Origin: Oscillospiraceae bacterium
Lineage (GTDB): Bacteria > Bacillota > Clostridia > Oscillospirales > Oscillospiraceae
NCBI GenBank assembly: GCA_022801715.1
Contig: JAAWSV010000002.1
Span: 43,467 to 107,466, forward strand
Direction of reading: 5' to 3'
DNA length: 64,000 nt
Below the pieces are notes generated by a model, which searched no databases, was not told the origin of the DNA, and saw nothing but the letters and a program-made list of their open reading frames with translations. Position 1 is the stretch's first letter. Each line of letters begins with the position of its first letter. The translations under genes were made by a program, and so were the position numbers. Shown here piece after piece: positions 16,593-25,514 of the stretch.

Positions 16593-17174
16593 ATGAAACA
16601 GATTTGGAAGCGGAATATCGTAGCGGCCACCGTACTCTTGTTCGTCTGCGGGGCGGTGTACCTCAACTGGAAGTACGCCAGCAGCGTGGCTGATCCGGCG
16701 GCGGACCAGTCCGGGAAGGTGCTGGGGCAGTCCACCTTAGTCAGCGGTGACAACGGCGGCGAGACGGGAACAGAGGGGGAGAACATAGACACCGAGGGCG
16801 ACAGCGCCAGTACATCCGGCGACTACTTCGCCACCGCCCGCCTCACCCGTCAGCAGGCCCGTGACAACGCCATCGCCCTGCTCCGGGAGGCGGCGGAGAG
16901 CGAGAGCGCCGACAAGGAGGTAGCCAACGAGGCCGCGGCCGCCATCCAAGTGCTGGCCGGCTACGCCGTGGCCGAGGCCCAGATTGAGAATTTGGTCACC
17001 GCCAAGGGCTACCCCCAGTGTGTGGCCTTTATGGGGGACAGCAGCATCAGTGTGGTGGTCTCCCCCGCGGGCGAGACGGGGCTGGAGGCCGCCGATGTGG
17101 CCCGGATCACGGACATTGTGCTCAATGAGACCGATTATACCGCCGGACAGATCACAATATTGGAGGCGGAGTGA
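16593..17174 (+). CDS. spoIIIAH: Stage III sporulation protein AH-like
   Basis: A 193-residue protein with an N-terminal membrane anchor (residues 9-24), an acidic Gly/Ser/Thr linker (about 38-75) and the SpoIIIAH domain (ARLTRQQARDNAIALL onwards). In Bacillus SpoIIIAH binds forespore SpoIIQ across the septal space. It is the last gene of the operon. The following gap has an inverted repeat (GGACCTCT, 17214-17221, against AGAGGTCC, 17226-17233). Confidence 0.92.
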   Translation: MKQIWKRNIVAATVLLFVCGAVYLNWKYASSVADPAADQSGKVLGQSTLVSGDNGGETGTEGENIDTEGDSASTSGDYFATARLTRQQARDNAIALLREAAESESADKEVANEAAAAIQVLAGYAVAEAQIENLVTAKGYPQCVAFMGDSSISVVVSPAGETGLEAADVARITDIVLNETDYTAGQITILEAE

Positions 17175-17329
17175 TACAGGAAATGCGGGGACTTTTTGAG
17201 GGGACGGGGAGGGGACCTCTCCCCTAAGAGGTCCAAGTCCAGCGTGATCCACGGAGTATTTTCCGATATACGGCCGGGGAAGGGATGGGCGGGAGAAATT
17301 CATTTTCTTTGATTTCTTCCGTCCTTCCC

Positions 17330-17358
17330 TTGCTATTTTCCGGCGGGTATGGTATACT
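17330..17358 (+). promoter_or_regulatory. SigA promoter of the Asp23-nusB-xse operon
   Basis: TTGCTA (17330-17335), exactly 17 bases, then TATACT (17353-17358). It lies in an AT-rich patch 73 bases ahead of the first gene. Confidence 0.75.
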
Positions 17359-17431
17359 ACCAAAAAATTGACGGGTAAAATCCTCCGGGGGCCGGGGGAT
17401 GCCGATTTCATGAAAAAGGAGCGTCGCCGCT

Positions 17432-17776
17432 ATGAATGAGAGCAGCAAGGACTACGTGGTCCATCCGGAGGAGATGGGCGCCATCCATATCTCCGAGGAG
17501 GTACTCAGCGCCATCGCCGCCTCCGCCGCCGCCGAGATCGACGGGGTGGCCGGGCTGATGAACGCCGGCAAGAAGGGGGCCTCCCGGGGGGTGAAGATCA
17601 CCATCGGCGAGGAGAAGACCGTGGTGGATATCTACCTGATGGTCAACTACGGCCAGCCCATCCCCGAGGTGGCCGAGAAGGTGCAGAACGCGGTGGTCTC
17701 CTCCATGGAGGCCATGGCCGGCTTCGGCGTGCAGGAGGTCAACGTGCACGTGGGCGGCGTTAGCTTTGCCAAGTGA
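17432..17776 (+). CDS. Asp23/Gls24 family envelope stress protein
   Basis: A 114-residue protein of the Asp23/Gls24 fold, with MGAIHISEEVLSAIAASAAAEIDGVAGL at residues 12-39 and the VDIYLMVNYGQPIPEVAEKVQ strand-helix. Homologues (YqhY, AmaP partners) associate with the membrane and affect lipid and envelope homeostasis. Placement just before nusB is conserved in Firmicutes, as for yqhY. Confidence 0.93.
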   Translation: MNESSKDYVVHPEEMGAIHISEEVLSAIAASAAAEIDGVAGLMNAGKKGASRGVKITIGEEKTVVDIYLMVNYGQPIPEVAEKVQNAVVSSMEAMAGFGVQEVNVHVGGVSFAK

Positions 17777-17825
17777 CCATTCCGCAGAGAGACGACAAAA
17801 GATAAAGGAAACATAGGTAAGAGGT

Positions 17826-18278
17826 ATGGTCAGAAGCACTGCCAGAGAGATTGCCGTCCATCTGTCCTACGAGCTCAGCTTCGCCGGTGTGCCGGCGGAT
17901 GAGGTGCTGGAGCGCCACCTGTCGGCGGAGAATTTTGCCTCCCTGGCCGGTGAGGACGAGGTGTACCAAGAGACGCCCAAGGGCAAGCAGCGGGAGTATA
18001 TCACCCGCTTGGTCACAGGCGTGGACCAGCACGCTTTTGAGCTGGACAGCTATATTGAGAAGTACGCCAAGGGCTGGCGCTTCGCCCGAATGCCCTTGGT
18101 GGCCACGGCCATCATGCGGGTGGCTATGTATGAGATGCTCTACATGGAGGATATCCCCACCGGCGTGGCGATCAACGAGGCGGTGGAGCTGTGCAAGAAG
18201 TACGAGAGCGACGAGGTGGTCAAGTTCGTCAACGGACTTCTTGGCACCTTCGCCAAGGAAGAAATCAAATCCACTTAG
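17826..18278 (+). CDS. nusB: Transcription antitermination factor NusB
   Basis: A 150-residue all-helical protein: STAREIAVHLSYELSF at the start, then VARMP-like RFARMPLVATAIMRVAMYEML and GVAINEAVELCKKY near the end. With NusE (S10), NusB binds boxA RNA and promotes antitermination of rRNA operons. The usual Arg-rich start is short here. Confidence 0.94.
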   Translation: MVRSTAREIAVHLSYELSFAGVPADEVLERHLSAENFASLAGEDEVYQETPKGKQREYITRLVTGVDQHAFELDSYIEKYAKGWRFARMPLVATAIMRVAMYEMLYMEDIPTGVAINEAVELCKKYESDEVVKFVNGLLGTFAKEEIKST

Positions 18279-18344
18279 AGAAGGCACCGCCTTTCTAAGC
18301 GGAGAGGGGACCAAGCCCAGCGCGGCTTGCCGCAGTGTTGAGAA

Positions 18345-18512
18345 AATGTGCCGCCGGTTCATTTTCAGCGCAGACCCCGACAGCTGTGCTGGCGGGGTCG
18401 TACTGGGTAAAGCAGTACGATGGTATTTGCGCAGTCGGCGCAAACTCGGCGAGGGTTTCGGGGCCTGCGGAGCGTACATGGTGCGCTCTTTTTTCTTAGG
18501 GTATCGAGAGGG
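18345..18512. other. Hairpin-rich spacer between nusB and xseA
   Basis: This stretch holds consecutive inverted repeats: GACCCCG (18373-18379) with CGGGGTC (18393-18399), CGTACT (18399-18404) with AGTACG (18414-18419), TTTGCGC (18426-18432) with GCGCAAA (18438-18444), and GAGCG/CGCTC followed by six T near 18480-18494. No coding potential fits. It could attenuate expression between nusB and xseA. Confidence 0.45.
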
Positions 18513-18523
18513 GGACAGGCTTT

Positions 18524-19729
18524 ATGGAGCGGCATATCTACTCCGTATCGGAGGTAAACCAGCTGATCAAGTCCATGCTGGACAGGGAGCCCCAGCTGGG
18601 GGAGATCTTCCTCCGGGGGGAGATCTCCAACTACAAGCTCTATCCCTCCGGCCACCACTACTTCACGCTGAAGGACGCGGAGGGGGCCATCCGCTGCGTC
18701 ATATTCAAGGGGCAGGCCCTCCGCCTGCGCTTTCGGCCGGAGAACGGCATGAAGGTCATCGCCTTCGGCCGGATTACGGTGTTTCCCCGGGACGGGGTCT
18801 ACCAGCTCTATTGCAGTGATCTCACCGCCGACGGGGTGGGGGACCTGCATATTGCCTTCGAGCAGCTCAAGGAGAAGCTCTACCGGGAGGGTCTTTTCGA
18901 CAGTGCCCACAAGAAGCCCCTGCCGAAGTACCCCCAGCGCATCGCCATTATCACCAGTGCCGCCGGCGCCGCCGTCCACGATATGATCCGCATTCTCCGC
19001 CGGCGCTACCCCTTGGCCAAGGTGCTGCTGCTCCCCGTCCGGGTCCAGGGGCCGGAGGCCCCGCCGGAGATCGTGGGGGCCATCCGTTACGCCAACCGCT
19101 ACCAGGTGGGGGACGTGATCATCACCGGCCGGGGGGGCGGATCCATTGAGGACCTGTGGGCCTTCAACGACGAGCGGGTGGCCCGGGCTATCTATGAGTC
19201 CGAAATCCCGATCATCTCCGCTGTGGGCCACGAGCCGGATGTGACCATTGCCGACTTCGTGGCGGATGTCCGGGCGGCTACCCCCTCTCACGCGGCGGAG
19301 ATCGCCGTGCCGGACCAAGAGGAGCTGCGAGAACGTCTGCTCTCCGCCCAAGGACGTATGGTGCAGGGGGAGGAGCGGCGTCTGGGCCTCCTCCGCACCC
19401 GGCTTACCGCCCTGTCGGAGAAGCGGGTCCTGCGGGATCCCATGGCCTTTTTGCAGGAGAAGCGGATGATCTTGGACTACGTTCAGCGGGCTTTGGCGGA
19501 TCGGGGCGGGGCGATTTTGAGTGAGCCCAAGCGCCGCTTGGGAGCCCTCTCCGCCGCCTTGGACGCCATGAGCCCCTTGGCGGTGCTGGGCCGGGGCTAC
19601 GCCATGCCCCAGCGGGAGGACGGCAGCGTCCTCCGCTCCGCCGCCGACGTATCGGCGGGGGACAAGCTCACGGTCACTATGGGGGACGGCGCTATCGACT
19701 GCCGGGTAGAGGAGGTAAGAACGCTGTGA
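18524..19729 (+). CDS. xseA: Exodeoxyribonuclease VII large subunit
   Basis: A 401-residue subunit of the nuclease that degrades single-stranded DNA. The N-terminal OB fold (residues 1-100, LGEIFLRGEISNYKLYPSGHHYFTLKD) is followed by the catalytic domain with ITSAAGAAVHD, GRGGGSIEDLWAFNDE and ISAVGHEPDVTIADFVADVRA, then a coiled-coil tail. It overlaps xseB by four bases. Confidence 0.97.
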   Translation: MERHIYSVSEVNQLIKSMLDREPQLGEIFLRGEISNYKLYPSGHHYFTLKDAEGAIRCVIFKGQALRLRFRPENGMKVIAFGRITVFPRDGVYQLYCSDLTADGVGDLHIAFEQLKEKLYREGLFDSAHKKPLPKYPQRIAIITSAAGAAVHDMIRILRRRYPLAKVLLLPVRVQGPEAPPEIVGAIRYANRYQVGDVIITGRGGGSIEDLWAFNDERVARAIYESEIPIISAVGHEPDVTIADFVADVRAATPSHAAEIAVPDQEELRERLLSAQGRMVQGEERRLGLLRTRLTALSEKRVLRDPMAFLQEKRMILDYVQRALADRGGAILSEPKRRLGALSAALDAMSPLAVLGRGYAMPQREDGSVLRSAADVSAGDKLTVTMGDGAIDCRVEEVRTL

Positions 19730-19965
19730 AAAAAAGTGAGAATAAGAGGTCCTTTGAGGAGAATATTGCCCGTTTGGAGGAGATTGTGGCCCTGCTGGAG
19801 AAGGGGGACGCCCCCCTCAGCGACTCCCTGTCCCTGTTTCAGGAGGGGACGGGGCTGGTGGCCGTGTGCAATACCATGCTCAGTGAGGCGGAGCAGCAGG
19901 TGGTGAAGCTCCAGAAGGGTCCGGAGGGCGCCCCCGTTGAGCTGCCCTTCGCCGGGGAGGAGTGA
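19726..19965 (+). CDS. xseB: Exodeoxyribonuclease VII small subunit
   Basis: A 79-residue helical protein with the family core SFEENIARLEEIVALLEKGDAPLSDSLSLFQEG. Several XseB subunits bind the coiled coil of XseA. The start is GTG at 19726, overlapping the xseA stop (GTGA), so translation is coupled. Confidence 0.95.
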   Translation: MKKSENKRSFEENIARLEEIVALLEKGDAPLSDSLSLFQEGTGLVAVCNTMLSEAEQQVVKLQKGPEGAPVELPFAGEE

Positions 19966-19969
19966 CCCC

Positions 19970-20410
19970 ATGATGCCCTATCGCCACACGGTACAGTACT
20001 ATGAGACCGATAAGATGGGCATTACCCACCACTCCAACTACATCCGCTGGATGGAGGAGGCCCGGGTGGCCATGCTGGAGGAGATGGGCTGGGGCTATGA
20101 CCGGCTGGAGTCCTTGGGTGTGGGATCCCCGGTGATCGGCCTGCACTGCGAGTATAAGCACCCGACCACCTTCCGGGACGAGGTGGAGATCACCGCAGAG
20201 GTGCTGGAGTACCGGGGGGTCCATCTGGTGGTGTCCTACCAGATGCGCCGGTGCTCCGATGGGGAGACCGTGCTCACCGGCACCTCCCGTCACTGCTTTG
20301 TGGGGACAGATGGGAGGCTCCTGCGCCTGCGCCGGGTTTTGCCGGCGTTTGACGAGGCCCTGCGGGCGATGGTACCGCCGTCCCCGGCGAAGGGGACGGC
20401 GCAGAAGTAG
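19970..20410 (+). CDS. Acyl-CoA thioesterase, YbgC/FadM-type hotdog fold
   Basis: A 146-residue 4HBT-family protein with the catalytic region YYETDKMGITHHSNYIRWMEEAR (Asp at about residue 13) typical of YbgC/FadM thioesterases. The substrate is an acyl-CoA or acyl-ACP, not determinable here. ATG at 19970 follows GGGGAGG at the end of xseB by nine bases; it is followed by a second ATG. Confidence 0.9.
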   Translation: MMPYRHTVQYYETDKMGITHHSNYIRWMEEARVAMLEEMGWGYDRLESLGVGSPVIGLHCEYKHPTTFRDEVEITAEVLEYRGVHLVVSYQMRRCSDGETVLTGTSRHCFVGTDGRLLRLRRVLPAFDEALRAMVPPSPAKGTAQK

Positions 20411-20455
20411 AGACAGAATCTGCCGGGAATCGGCAGGCGGGAAAGGGGAGAGGAT

Positions 20456-21364
20456 ATGTACGAGGAGACCTATCAGACCTATCTGACGGAGATTGAGGGG
20501 TTTTTACAGGGGCTGTTTCTCACAAAAGCGCCCTATCGAAAGTTACAGGAGGCTATGCGCTACAGTCTCTTGGCCGGAGGCAAGCGTCTGCGTCCGGTAC
20601 TGAGCTGCGCCTTTGCCCAGCTCTTCGGCGGTGACTGGCACCGGGCGGTTCCCTTGGGCTGTGCGCTGGAGCTGGTTCACACCTACTCCCTGATCCACGA
20701 CGACCTCCCCTGTATGGACAACGACAATTTCCGCCGGGGGAAGCCCACCTGCCACAAGAAGTTTGACGAGACCTTGGCCGTCTTGGCCGGGGATGCCCTC
20801 CAGCCGGAGGCCTTCACCCTGATCGCCCAAGCCCCGGACCTCTCCGCAGAGCAGAGGATTGACGCAGTGATGGTCTTGGCCCGGGCCGCCGGGGCCGACG
20901 GCATGGTGGCCGGTCAGGTGCTGGACACCTTGGGCGGCGCGGAGGACGGGGTGGAGACAGCCGGTGTAATTGCCGGGATTACCAGTCAGGAGGCCCGCCT
21001 TCGCCAGATGTGCCAGCTGAAAACCGGGGCCATGATCCGGGGGGCGGCGGAGCTGGGCTGTATTGCCGCCGGTGCGTCGGCCTTGGATTTCACCGCGGCG
21101 GGAATCTACGCCGGTGAGCTGGGCCTTGGGTTCCAAATTCGGGATGATATGCTGGATGTGATCGCTGAGGAGGGGGAGTTTGGCAAGCCCATCGGTTCGG
21201 ACCGGGCGGAGGGGAAGACCACCTTTGTGGATATCTTGGGGTTAGAGGGCTGTGACGCCGCTGTGGCGGCCTGTACCCGACGAGCCAAGGCTGCGGTGGC
21301 CCCCTATCCGGGCAGCGGCTTTCTGCTGGATCTGGCCGACCGTATGGCGGAGAGGATGAAGTGA
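20456..21364 (+). CDS. ispA: Polyprenyl synthase, farnesyl diphosphate synthase type
   Basis: A 302-residue prenyltransferase. GGKRLRP at about residue 41 binds diphosphate; the first Asp-rich motif is HDDLPCMDND (about residue 80) and the second is DDMLD (about residue 224). The four residues within the first motif and the nearby Tyr fit bacterial FPP synthases, which make C15 diphosphate for undecaprenyl and quinone synthesis. Position after xseAB is conserved, although dxs, often next, is absent. Confidence 0.93.
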   Translation: MYEETYQTYLTEIEGFLQGLFLTKAPYRKLQEAMRYSLLAGGKRLRPVLSCAFAQLFGGDWHRAVPLGCALELVHTYSLIHDDLPCMDNDNFRRGKPTCHKKFDETLAVLAGDALQPEAFTLIAQAPDLSAEQRIDAVMVLARAAGADGMVAGQVLDTLGGAEDGVETAGVIAGITSQEARLRQMCQLKTGAMIRGAAELGCIAAGASALDFTAAGIYAGELGLGFQIRDDMLDVIAEEGEFGKPIGSDRAEGKTTFVDILGLEGCDAAVAACTRRAKAAVAPYPGSGFLLDLADRMAERMK

Positions 21365-21368
21365 GCCT

Positions 21369-21800
21369 ATGAGAATCACCGGAAACCCGGTTATTGACTG
21401 CGCCGTGGCTGCTTGGCTGCTTGCGCAGGTGGCCAAGGCCCTGCTGGAGCTGCTGCTGGAGCGGAGGCTCCGCCCCGCCCGGCTGGTGTCCAGCGGCGGG
21501 ATGCCCAGCAGTCACTCCGCCTGCGTGATGGGCTGTACCACCGCTGTGGGGCGGTTCAGCGGGCTGACCAGCCCTCTTTTTGGCGTGTGTGTGGTGTTCT
21601 CGCTGGTGGTGATGTACGACGCCTGTAATGTCCGCCGCAGCGCCGGGGACACGGCCCGGCTGGTGAACCAGCTCCTCAGCCGTGTGGAGCTGCTGACGGC
21701 GGAGGAGCTGGCGGAGGATCTGAAGATTATCATGGGCCACACCCCCTTTCAGGTCCTCATGGGCGCGCTGTTAGGCGTGGCGGTGGGGATGCTGTGGTAG
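21369..21800 (+). CDS. Divergent PAP2 family membrane protein (DUF212)
   Basis: A 143-residue membrane protein. The phosphatase-like signature SSGGMPSSHSA (about residues 42-52), the YDACNVRRSAGDTARLVN segment and GHTPFQVLMG near the end match the DUF212 branch of PAP2. About three membrane helices are visible. A lipid-phosphate phosphatase role is plausible given ispA four bases upstream, but not shown. Confidence 0.9.
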   Translation: MRITGNPVIDCAVAAWLLAQVAKALLELLLERRLRPARLVSSGGMPSSHSACVMGCTTAVGRFSGLTSPLFGVCVVFSLVVMYDACNVRRSAGDTARLVNQLLSRVELLTAEELAEDLKIIMGHTPFQVLMGALLGVAVGMLW

Positions 21801-21829
21801 GCAGGAAAATATAGAGAGGTGTCGATATA

Positions 21830-21860
21830 AAAGAGCGAACCGCAAAGCGGTTCGCTCTTT
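21830..21860. terminator. Bidirectional terminator between DUF212 and the XRE gene
   Basis: AAAGAGCGAACCGC (21830-21843), loop AAA, perfect complement (21847-21860), then more T. It separates convergent transcripts. Confidence 0.92.
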
Positions 21861-21866
21861 TTTGTA

Positions 21867-22724
21867 TCAGGGTTCAAACTGGAGGTCCGGCAGGAGAGAG
21901 AAGAAGAACCGAGGGATTGCCGCGGCGGGCGCGGCGTTCTCCGTCACCAGCAGACCTGTCACGGCGCCGGAGGCGTCGGTCTCGGGAGACAGGGTAAAAA
22001 CCGGGTCGAGAAATTCGATGATCTGGCCGCCTCCCTTTTTTTGGAGGGTGACCCGGACCGATACCGACTCCCCGCCGTAGCTGGGCAGCGTCAGACTGGC
22101 ATGGCCTCGGGAGACCGGCAGCTCCTCGGTGCGCTGCCATGTCGTGCTGTCTGTGGGCTGGCCTTCCGGGTCCAGCCACCAAGGCGGGTTTTCTCCGGTG
22201 ATCTCGGCGGTGAGGCCGATTACTGTCCAGTCCTTGAGCTGCTTCACCGGCTCCAAGGTGAAGTCCAGCGTCAGATCCTCTGTCCCCTTGGTGGGGAGGA
22301 AGTCCATGGCAATGTTACTGTAGGTACATTCCGCCCTCTGAAACAGGTCTTGGCCGCTGAGGTAGATGTATAGAAGATCGTCTATGCTGGACTGGCGCTT
22401 CATGTTCCACACTTGGACACCCAGCACCGCTACGGCCACTGTCAGCGCCAGCACCAGCGTCCCCATTCCCGCCAGCAGGAGCCGCAGCCGCCGGGAGCTC
22501 TTGGGGGCGGCAGGCGGGGGAAGCGGCTGCTCCACCCCAAGCAGTTGACCGATGGTGAGGCCAAACAGCCTGCTGAGGGCAATGAGTTTGTCCAAGTCCG
22601 GGATGGTCTGGTCCGCCTCCCACTTGCTGATGGCCTGACGGGAGATCCCCATCTTCTCTCCCAGCTCCTCTTGAGAGAGATCCAGCCCCTTCCGAAGCTC
22701 CTGAATGCGCTGCCCCAATGTCAT
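21867..22724 (-). CDS. Membrane-anchored XRE-family regulator
   Basis: A 285-residue protein. Residues 1-60 form a Cro/C1-type helix-turn-helix (LSQEELGEKMGISRQAISKWE), followed by a Pro-rich linker, one membrane helix (about 88-108, LLLAGMGTLVLALTVAVAVLG) and about 170 beta-rich residues probably outside. The layout suggests a one-component regulator sensing an external signal. The start at 22724 is fixed by AGGAGGTG on the minus strand. Target genes are unknown. Confidence 0.85.
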   Translation of the reverse strand: MTLGQRIQELRKGLDLSQEELGEKMGISRQAISKWEADQTIPDLDKLIALSRLFGLTIGQLLGVEQPLPPPAAPKSSRRLRLLLAGMGTLVLALTVAVAVLGVQVWNMKRQSSIDDLLYIYLSGQDLFQRAECTYSNIAMDFLPTKGTEDLTLDFTLEPVKQLKDWTVIGLTAEITGENPPWWLDPEGQPTDSTTWQRTEELPVSRGHASLTLPSYGGESVSVRVTLQKKGGGQIIEFLDPVFTLSPETDASGAVTGLLVTENAAPAAAIPRFFFSLLPDLQFEP

Positions 22725-22754
22725 AGTGGACACCTCCTGATCTGTTGTGCCCTC

Positions 22755-22783
22755 AGCATACCCAAACGGCCCGGTTTTGACAA
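22755..22783 (-). promoter_or_regulatory. Promoter of the XRE regulator gene
   Basis: On the minus strand this reads TTGTCA (22783-22778), 17 bases, then TATGCT (22760-22755), about 30 bases before the start codon. Confidence 0.6.
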
Positions 22784-22880
22784 CCATCCGCCGCTTTCCT
22801 TTTGTCAACCGGCAGTTGCCTGCCTGCGGAGAGGGGCCTTTTTTGCGCCAAACAGGCCGGGGAACCCGCCTGCTGTGCAC

Positions 22881-23933
22881 TCAGGTCCCTGCGGAAGTAT
22901 TCAGTCCGCTGCCGATAAACATAGCGTCCCCAAAGCTGAAAAACCGGTACCGCTCCCGTACCGCCTCCTCATAGGCGGCCAGCACCTGCTCCCGGCCTGC
23001 TAAGGCCGAGACAAGCATGATAAGGGTGCTCTCCGGCAGGTGGAAGTTGGTGATGAGTCCGTCCAGCACCTTGAAGCGGTAGCCGGGGTAGATGAAGATA
23101 TTGGTCCACCCGGCCTTGGCCTCCATATGACCGTCCTCTGCCGCCCAGCTCTCCACCGTGCGGCAGGAGGTGGTTCCCACGCAGATCACCCGCCCGCCCT
23201 GCGCCTTGGTGCGGTTGATCAGCTCCGCTGTCTCCGTCGGGATCACGCAGTACTCACTGTGCATGTCATGCTCTGTAATGGTCTCCTCCTTTACAGGCCT
23301 GAAGGTACCTAAGCCCACATGGAGAGTCACTGTTCCGATGGACACCCCGCCTCCCCCCAGCGTCTCCAGCAGCTCCGGGGTGAAGTGGAGGCCGGCTGTG
23401 GGGGCGGCGGCACTGCCGGTGACCTTGGAGTATACGGTCTGGTACCGCTCCCGATCCTGAAGCTCGGCCTTGATGTAGGGGGGCAGGGGCATCTTCCCCA
23501 GGCGGTCCAGCACCTCCAGAAAGATCCCCTCGTACTCGAAGCGGACCAGCCGGTTGCCGCCCTCCAGCTCCCCTGTGATCTCCGCGGTGAGTTCCCCGCT
23601 GCCGAAGGAGAGCCGGGCCCCTGTCCGCAGCTTCCGCCCCGGACGGACCAAGCACTCCCACACTCCGTTTCCCCGGTCGATCAGCAGCAGCACCTCGCAG
23701 GCTCCGCCTCCGGGGAGCCGATGGCCCAAGAGCCGGGCGGGGAGGACACGGGAATCGTTGAGGATGAGACAGTCCCCCGGAGAGAGCAGGGAGGGCAGCT
23801 CGTAGAAATGGCGGTGGGTACAGGCTCCGGTGTCCTTGTCCAGCACCATCAGACGGGAGGCGTCCCGCCGCTCCAAAGGCGTCTGGGCGATGAGCTCTTG
23901 GGGCAGATCAAAGTAAAAATCCTTTGTTTTCAA
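22881..23933 (-). CDS. queA: tRNA preQ1(34) S-adenosylmethionine ribosyltransferase-isomerase QueA
   Basis: A 350-residue enzyme that transfers and isomerises the ribosyl part of SAM onto preQ1 in tRNA, giving epoxyqueuosine. Visible signatures are [23 protein letters not shown] at the start, [26 protein letters not shown] and [16 protein letters not shown]. The start is TTG with GGGAGG on the minus strand. Tgt, which acts earlier in the same pathway, lies 5 kb away in a separate operon. Confidence 0.96.
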   Translation of the reverse strand: MKTKDFYFDLPQELIAQTPLERRDASRLMVLDKDTGACTHRHFYELPSLLSPGDCLILNDSRVLPARLLGHRLPGGGACEVLLLIDRGNGVWECLVRPGRKLRTGARLSFGSGELTAEITGELEGGNRLVRFEYEGIFLEVLDRLGKMPLPPYIKAELQDRERYQTVYSKVTGSAAAPTAGLHFTPELLETLGGGGVSIGTVTLHVGLGTFRPVKEETITEHDMHSEYCVIPTETAELINRTKAQGGRVICVGTTSCRTVESWAAEDGHMEAKAGWTNIFIYPGYRFKVLDGLITNFHLPESTLIMLVSALAGREQVLAAYEEAVRERYRFFSFGDAMFIGSGLNTSAGT

Positions 23934-24233
23934 GTGAAACCTCCCAAAATTCTATCTCGCCTCCGCACAGATGCTGCGGAGACGGCATAGGATAGACTAT
24001 CTTTTATCCGGTGTGGCCCGGTCCCTCGACGTGGGCAACGACGGAGAAAATGTCCACTATAAAAATACATTTGTAAAATATTCACGAACAGTTGTTGACA
24101 GCGGGATGAAAATGTGGTATGAATAAGGGCACCGATAAAACCGCCCCGGATGTCTGATTATATCAGCCGTGCAGGGAGAATGCAAGGGCCGGGTGCGGGT
24201 GGAAAGCAAATCCATATGAGGAGGAAGAGAGAA
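23934..24233. other. Divergent intergenic region queA / asd
   Basis: This 300-base gap has no credible gene. It holds the queA ribosome site at its left edge, an inverted repeat around 23990-24006 (GATAGACTATC), an AT-rich tract at 24056-24085 and the asd promoter at 24095. The 110-base asd leader has no lysine-riboswitch consensus that I can see. Confidence 0.6.
24095..24123 (+). promoter_or_regulatory. SigA promoter of asd
   Basis: A consensus TTGACA (24095-24100), 17 bases, then TATGAA (24118-24123), 111 bases ahead of the asd start. Confidence 0.75.
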
Positions 24234-25325
24234 ATGGAAAAGTATCGCGTAGGCGTCATTGGCGCCACGGGCATGGTGGGGCAGCGGTTTGTGTCCCTGA
24301 TGGAGAACCACCCTTGGTTCCAGCTGGTGGCGGTGGCCGCCAGCAGCCGCAGCGCCGGCAAGACCTATGAGGAGGTGGTCAGCAAGCGCTGGGCCATCGG
24401 CGGCAGCATCCCCGAGGAGGCCAAGGGCTTGGTGGTGCTGGACGCGGAGGCGGACGCGGAGAAGCTGGCCTCCATGGTGGACTTTGTGTTCTGTGCCGTG
24501 GACATGAAGAAGGAGGAGATCCGGGCTCTGGAGGAGCGGTATGCCAAGCTGGAGTGCCCTGTGGTCTCCAACAACAGCGCCCACCGCTGGACCGAGGACG
24601 TGCCCATGGTGGTGCCCGAGATCAACGCCGACCACATCAAGATTATTGACGCCCAGCGCCGGCGTTTGGGCACCAAGCGGGGCTTTATCGCCGTGAAGTC
24701 CAACTGCTCCCTCCAGTCCTATGTTCCCGCCCTGCATCCGCTGAAGAAGTACGGCATCGAGCGGGCGCTGGTCTGCACCTATCAGGCCATCTCCGGCGCA
24801 GGCAAGACCTTTGAGCGCTGGCCTGAGATGGTGGACAACTGCATCCCCTACATCGGCGGCGAGGAGGAGAAGAGCGAGCAGGAGCCCTTAAAGCTCTGGG
24901 GCCGCATCGAGGGCGATCAGATCGTCAAGGCCGACGGTCCCGCCATCACCGCCCAATGCTTCCGTGTGGCCTGTCAGGACGGCCACATGGCCGCCTGCTT
25001 TGTCAAATTTGCCGACGGCAAGGCCCCCTCTATAGAGCAGATCAAGTCCGACTGGGCCGCCTTCCAGGGCCGGGCGCAGGAGCTGAAGCTGCCCTCCGCC
25101 CCCCGGCAGTTCCTCCACTACTTCGAGGAGGCGGACCGTCCCCAGACCCGCTTGGATCGGATGCTGGAGAACGGCATGGCTGTCTCCATCGGCCGTCTGC
25201 GCCCGGATACCCAGTACGACTATAAGTTTGTCTGCCTTAGCCACAACACCCTCCGCGGCGCCGCCGGCGGCGCGGTCCTCTTGGCCGAGCTTCTCTGTGC
25301 CGAGAACTACATCACCCGCCAATAA
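24234..25325 (+). CDS. asd: Aspartate-semialdehyde dehydrogenase
   Basis: A 363-residue NADP enzyme converting aspartyl phosphate to aspartate semialdehyde, the branch point to lysine, diaminopimelate, threonine and methionine. The Rossmann start is VGVIGATGMVGQRF. The active-site Cys is in VKSNCSLQ, as in the fungal/archaeal branch of the family. CTYQAISGAGKT and a late LSHNTLRGAAGGAVL follow. The ATG has AGGAGGAAGAGA before it. It is monocistronic, with its own promoter and terminator. Confidence 0.96.
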   Translation: MEKYRVGVIGATGMVGQRFVSLMENHPWFQLVAVAASSRSAGKTYEEVVSKRWAIGGSIPEEAKGLVVLDAEADAEKLASMVDFVFCAVDMKKEEIRALEERYAKLECPVVSNNSAHRWTEDVPMVVPEINADHIKIIDAQRRRLGTKRGFIAVKSNCSLQSYVPALHPLKKYGIERALVCTYQAISGAGKTFERWPEMVDNCIPYIGGEEEKSEQEPLKLWGRIEGDQIVKADGPAITAQCFRVACQDGHMAACFVKFADGKAPSIEQIKSDWAAFQGRAQELKLPSAPRQFLHYFEEADRPQTRLDRMLENGMAVSIGRLRPDTQYDYKFVCLSHNTLRGAAGGAVLLAELLCAENYITRQ

Positions 25326-25335
25326 CCCGCACCCA

Positions 25336-25376
25336 CACAAAAGAGGACGGAGGAACACCTCCGCCCTCTTTTTGTG
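25336..25376. terminator. Terminator after asd
   Basis: AAGAGG-A-CGGAGG pairs with CCTCCG-C-CCTCTT around an AACA loop, with flanking ACAAA/TTTGT and a T run. One internal mismatch. Confidence 0.88.
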
Positions 25377-25394
25377 CCGATTTGCAAAAAATAG

Positions 25395-25423
25395 TTGTTA
25401 TTTTCATCCCATTATGTTACGAT
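25395..25423 (+). promoter_or_regulatory. Candidate promoter of dapA
   Basis: TTGTTA (25395-25400), 17 bases, then TACGAT (25418-25423), in an AT-rich patch between the asd terminator and dapA. GATAAT at 25421 is an alternative -10 with a longer spacer. Confidence 0.45.
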
Positions 25424-25514
25424 AATCATACCAAGATGCAATCCGTATCCGTCGCCGAAGGCGGCGCCACAACTCTAACTTCTAACCGACGTATCTGAGA
25501 CTTGGAGGTTTCCC

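Noticed and set aside
23934..23990. PreQ1 riboswitch ahead of queA (also checked before the tgt operon)
   Set aside because: No CTAGGAG-like core or pseudoknot pattern is visible in either leader.
24124..24233. Lysine riboswitch ahead of asd (and ahead of dapA)
   Set aside because: The leaders are about 110 and 90 bases, shorter than a lysine riboswitch with its expression platform, and the conserved core is not seen.
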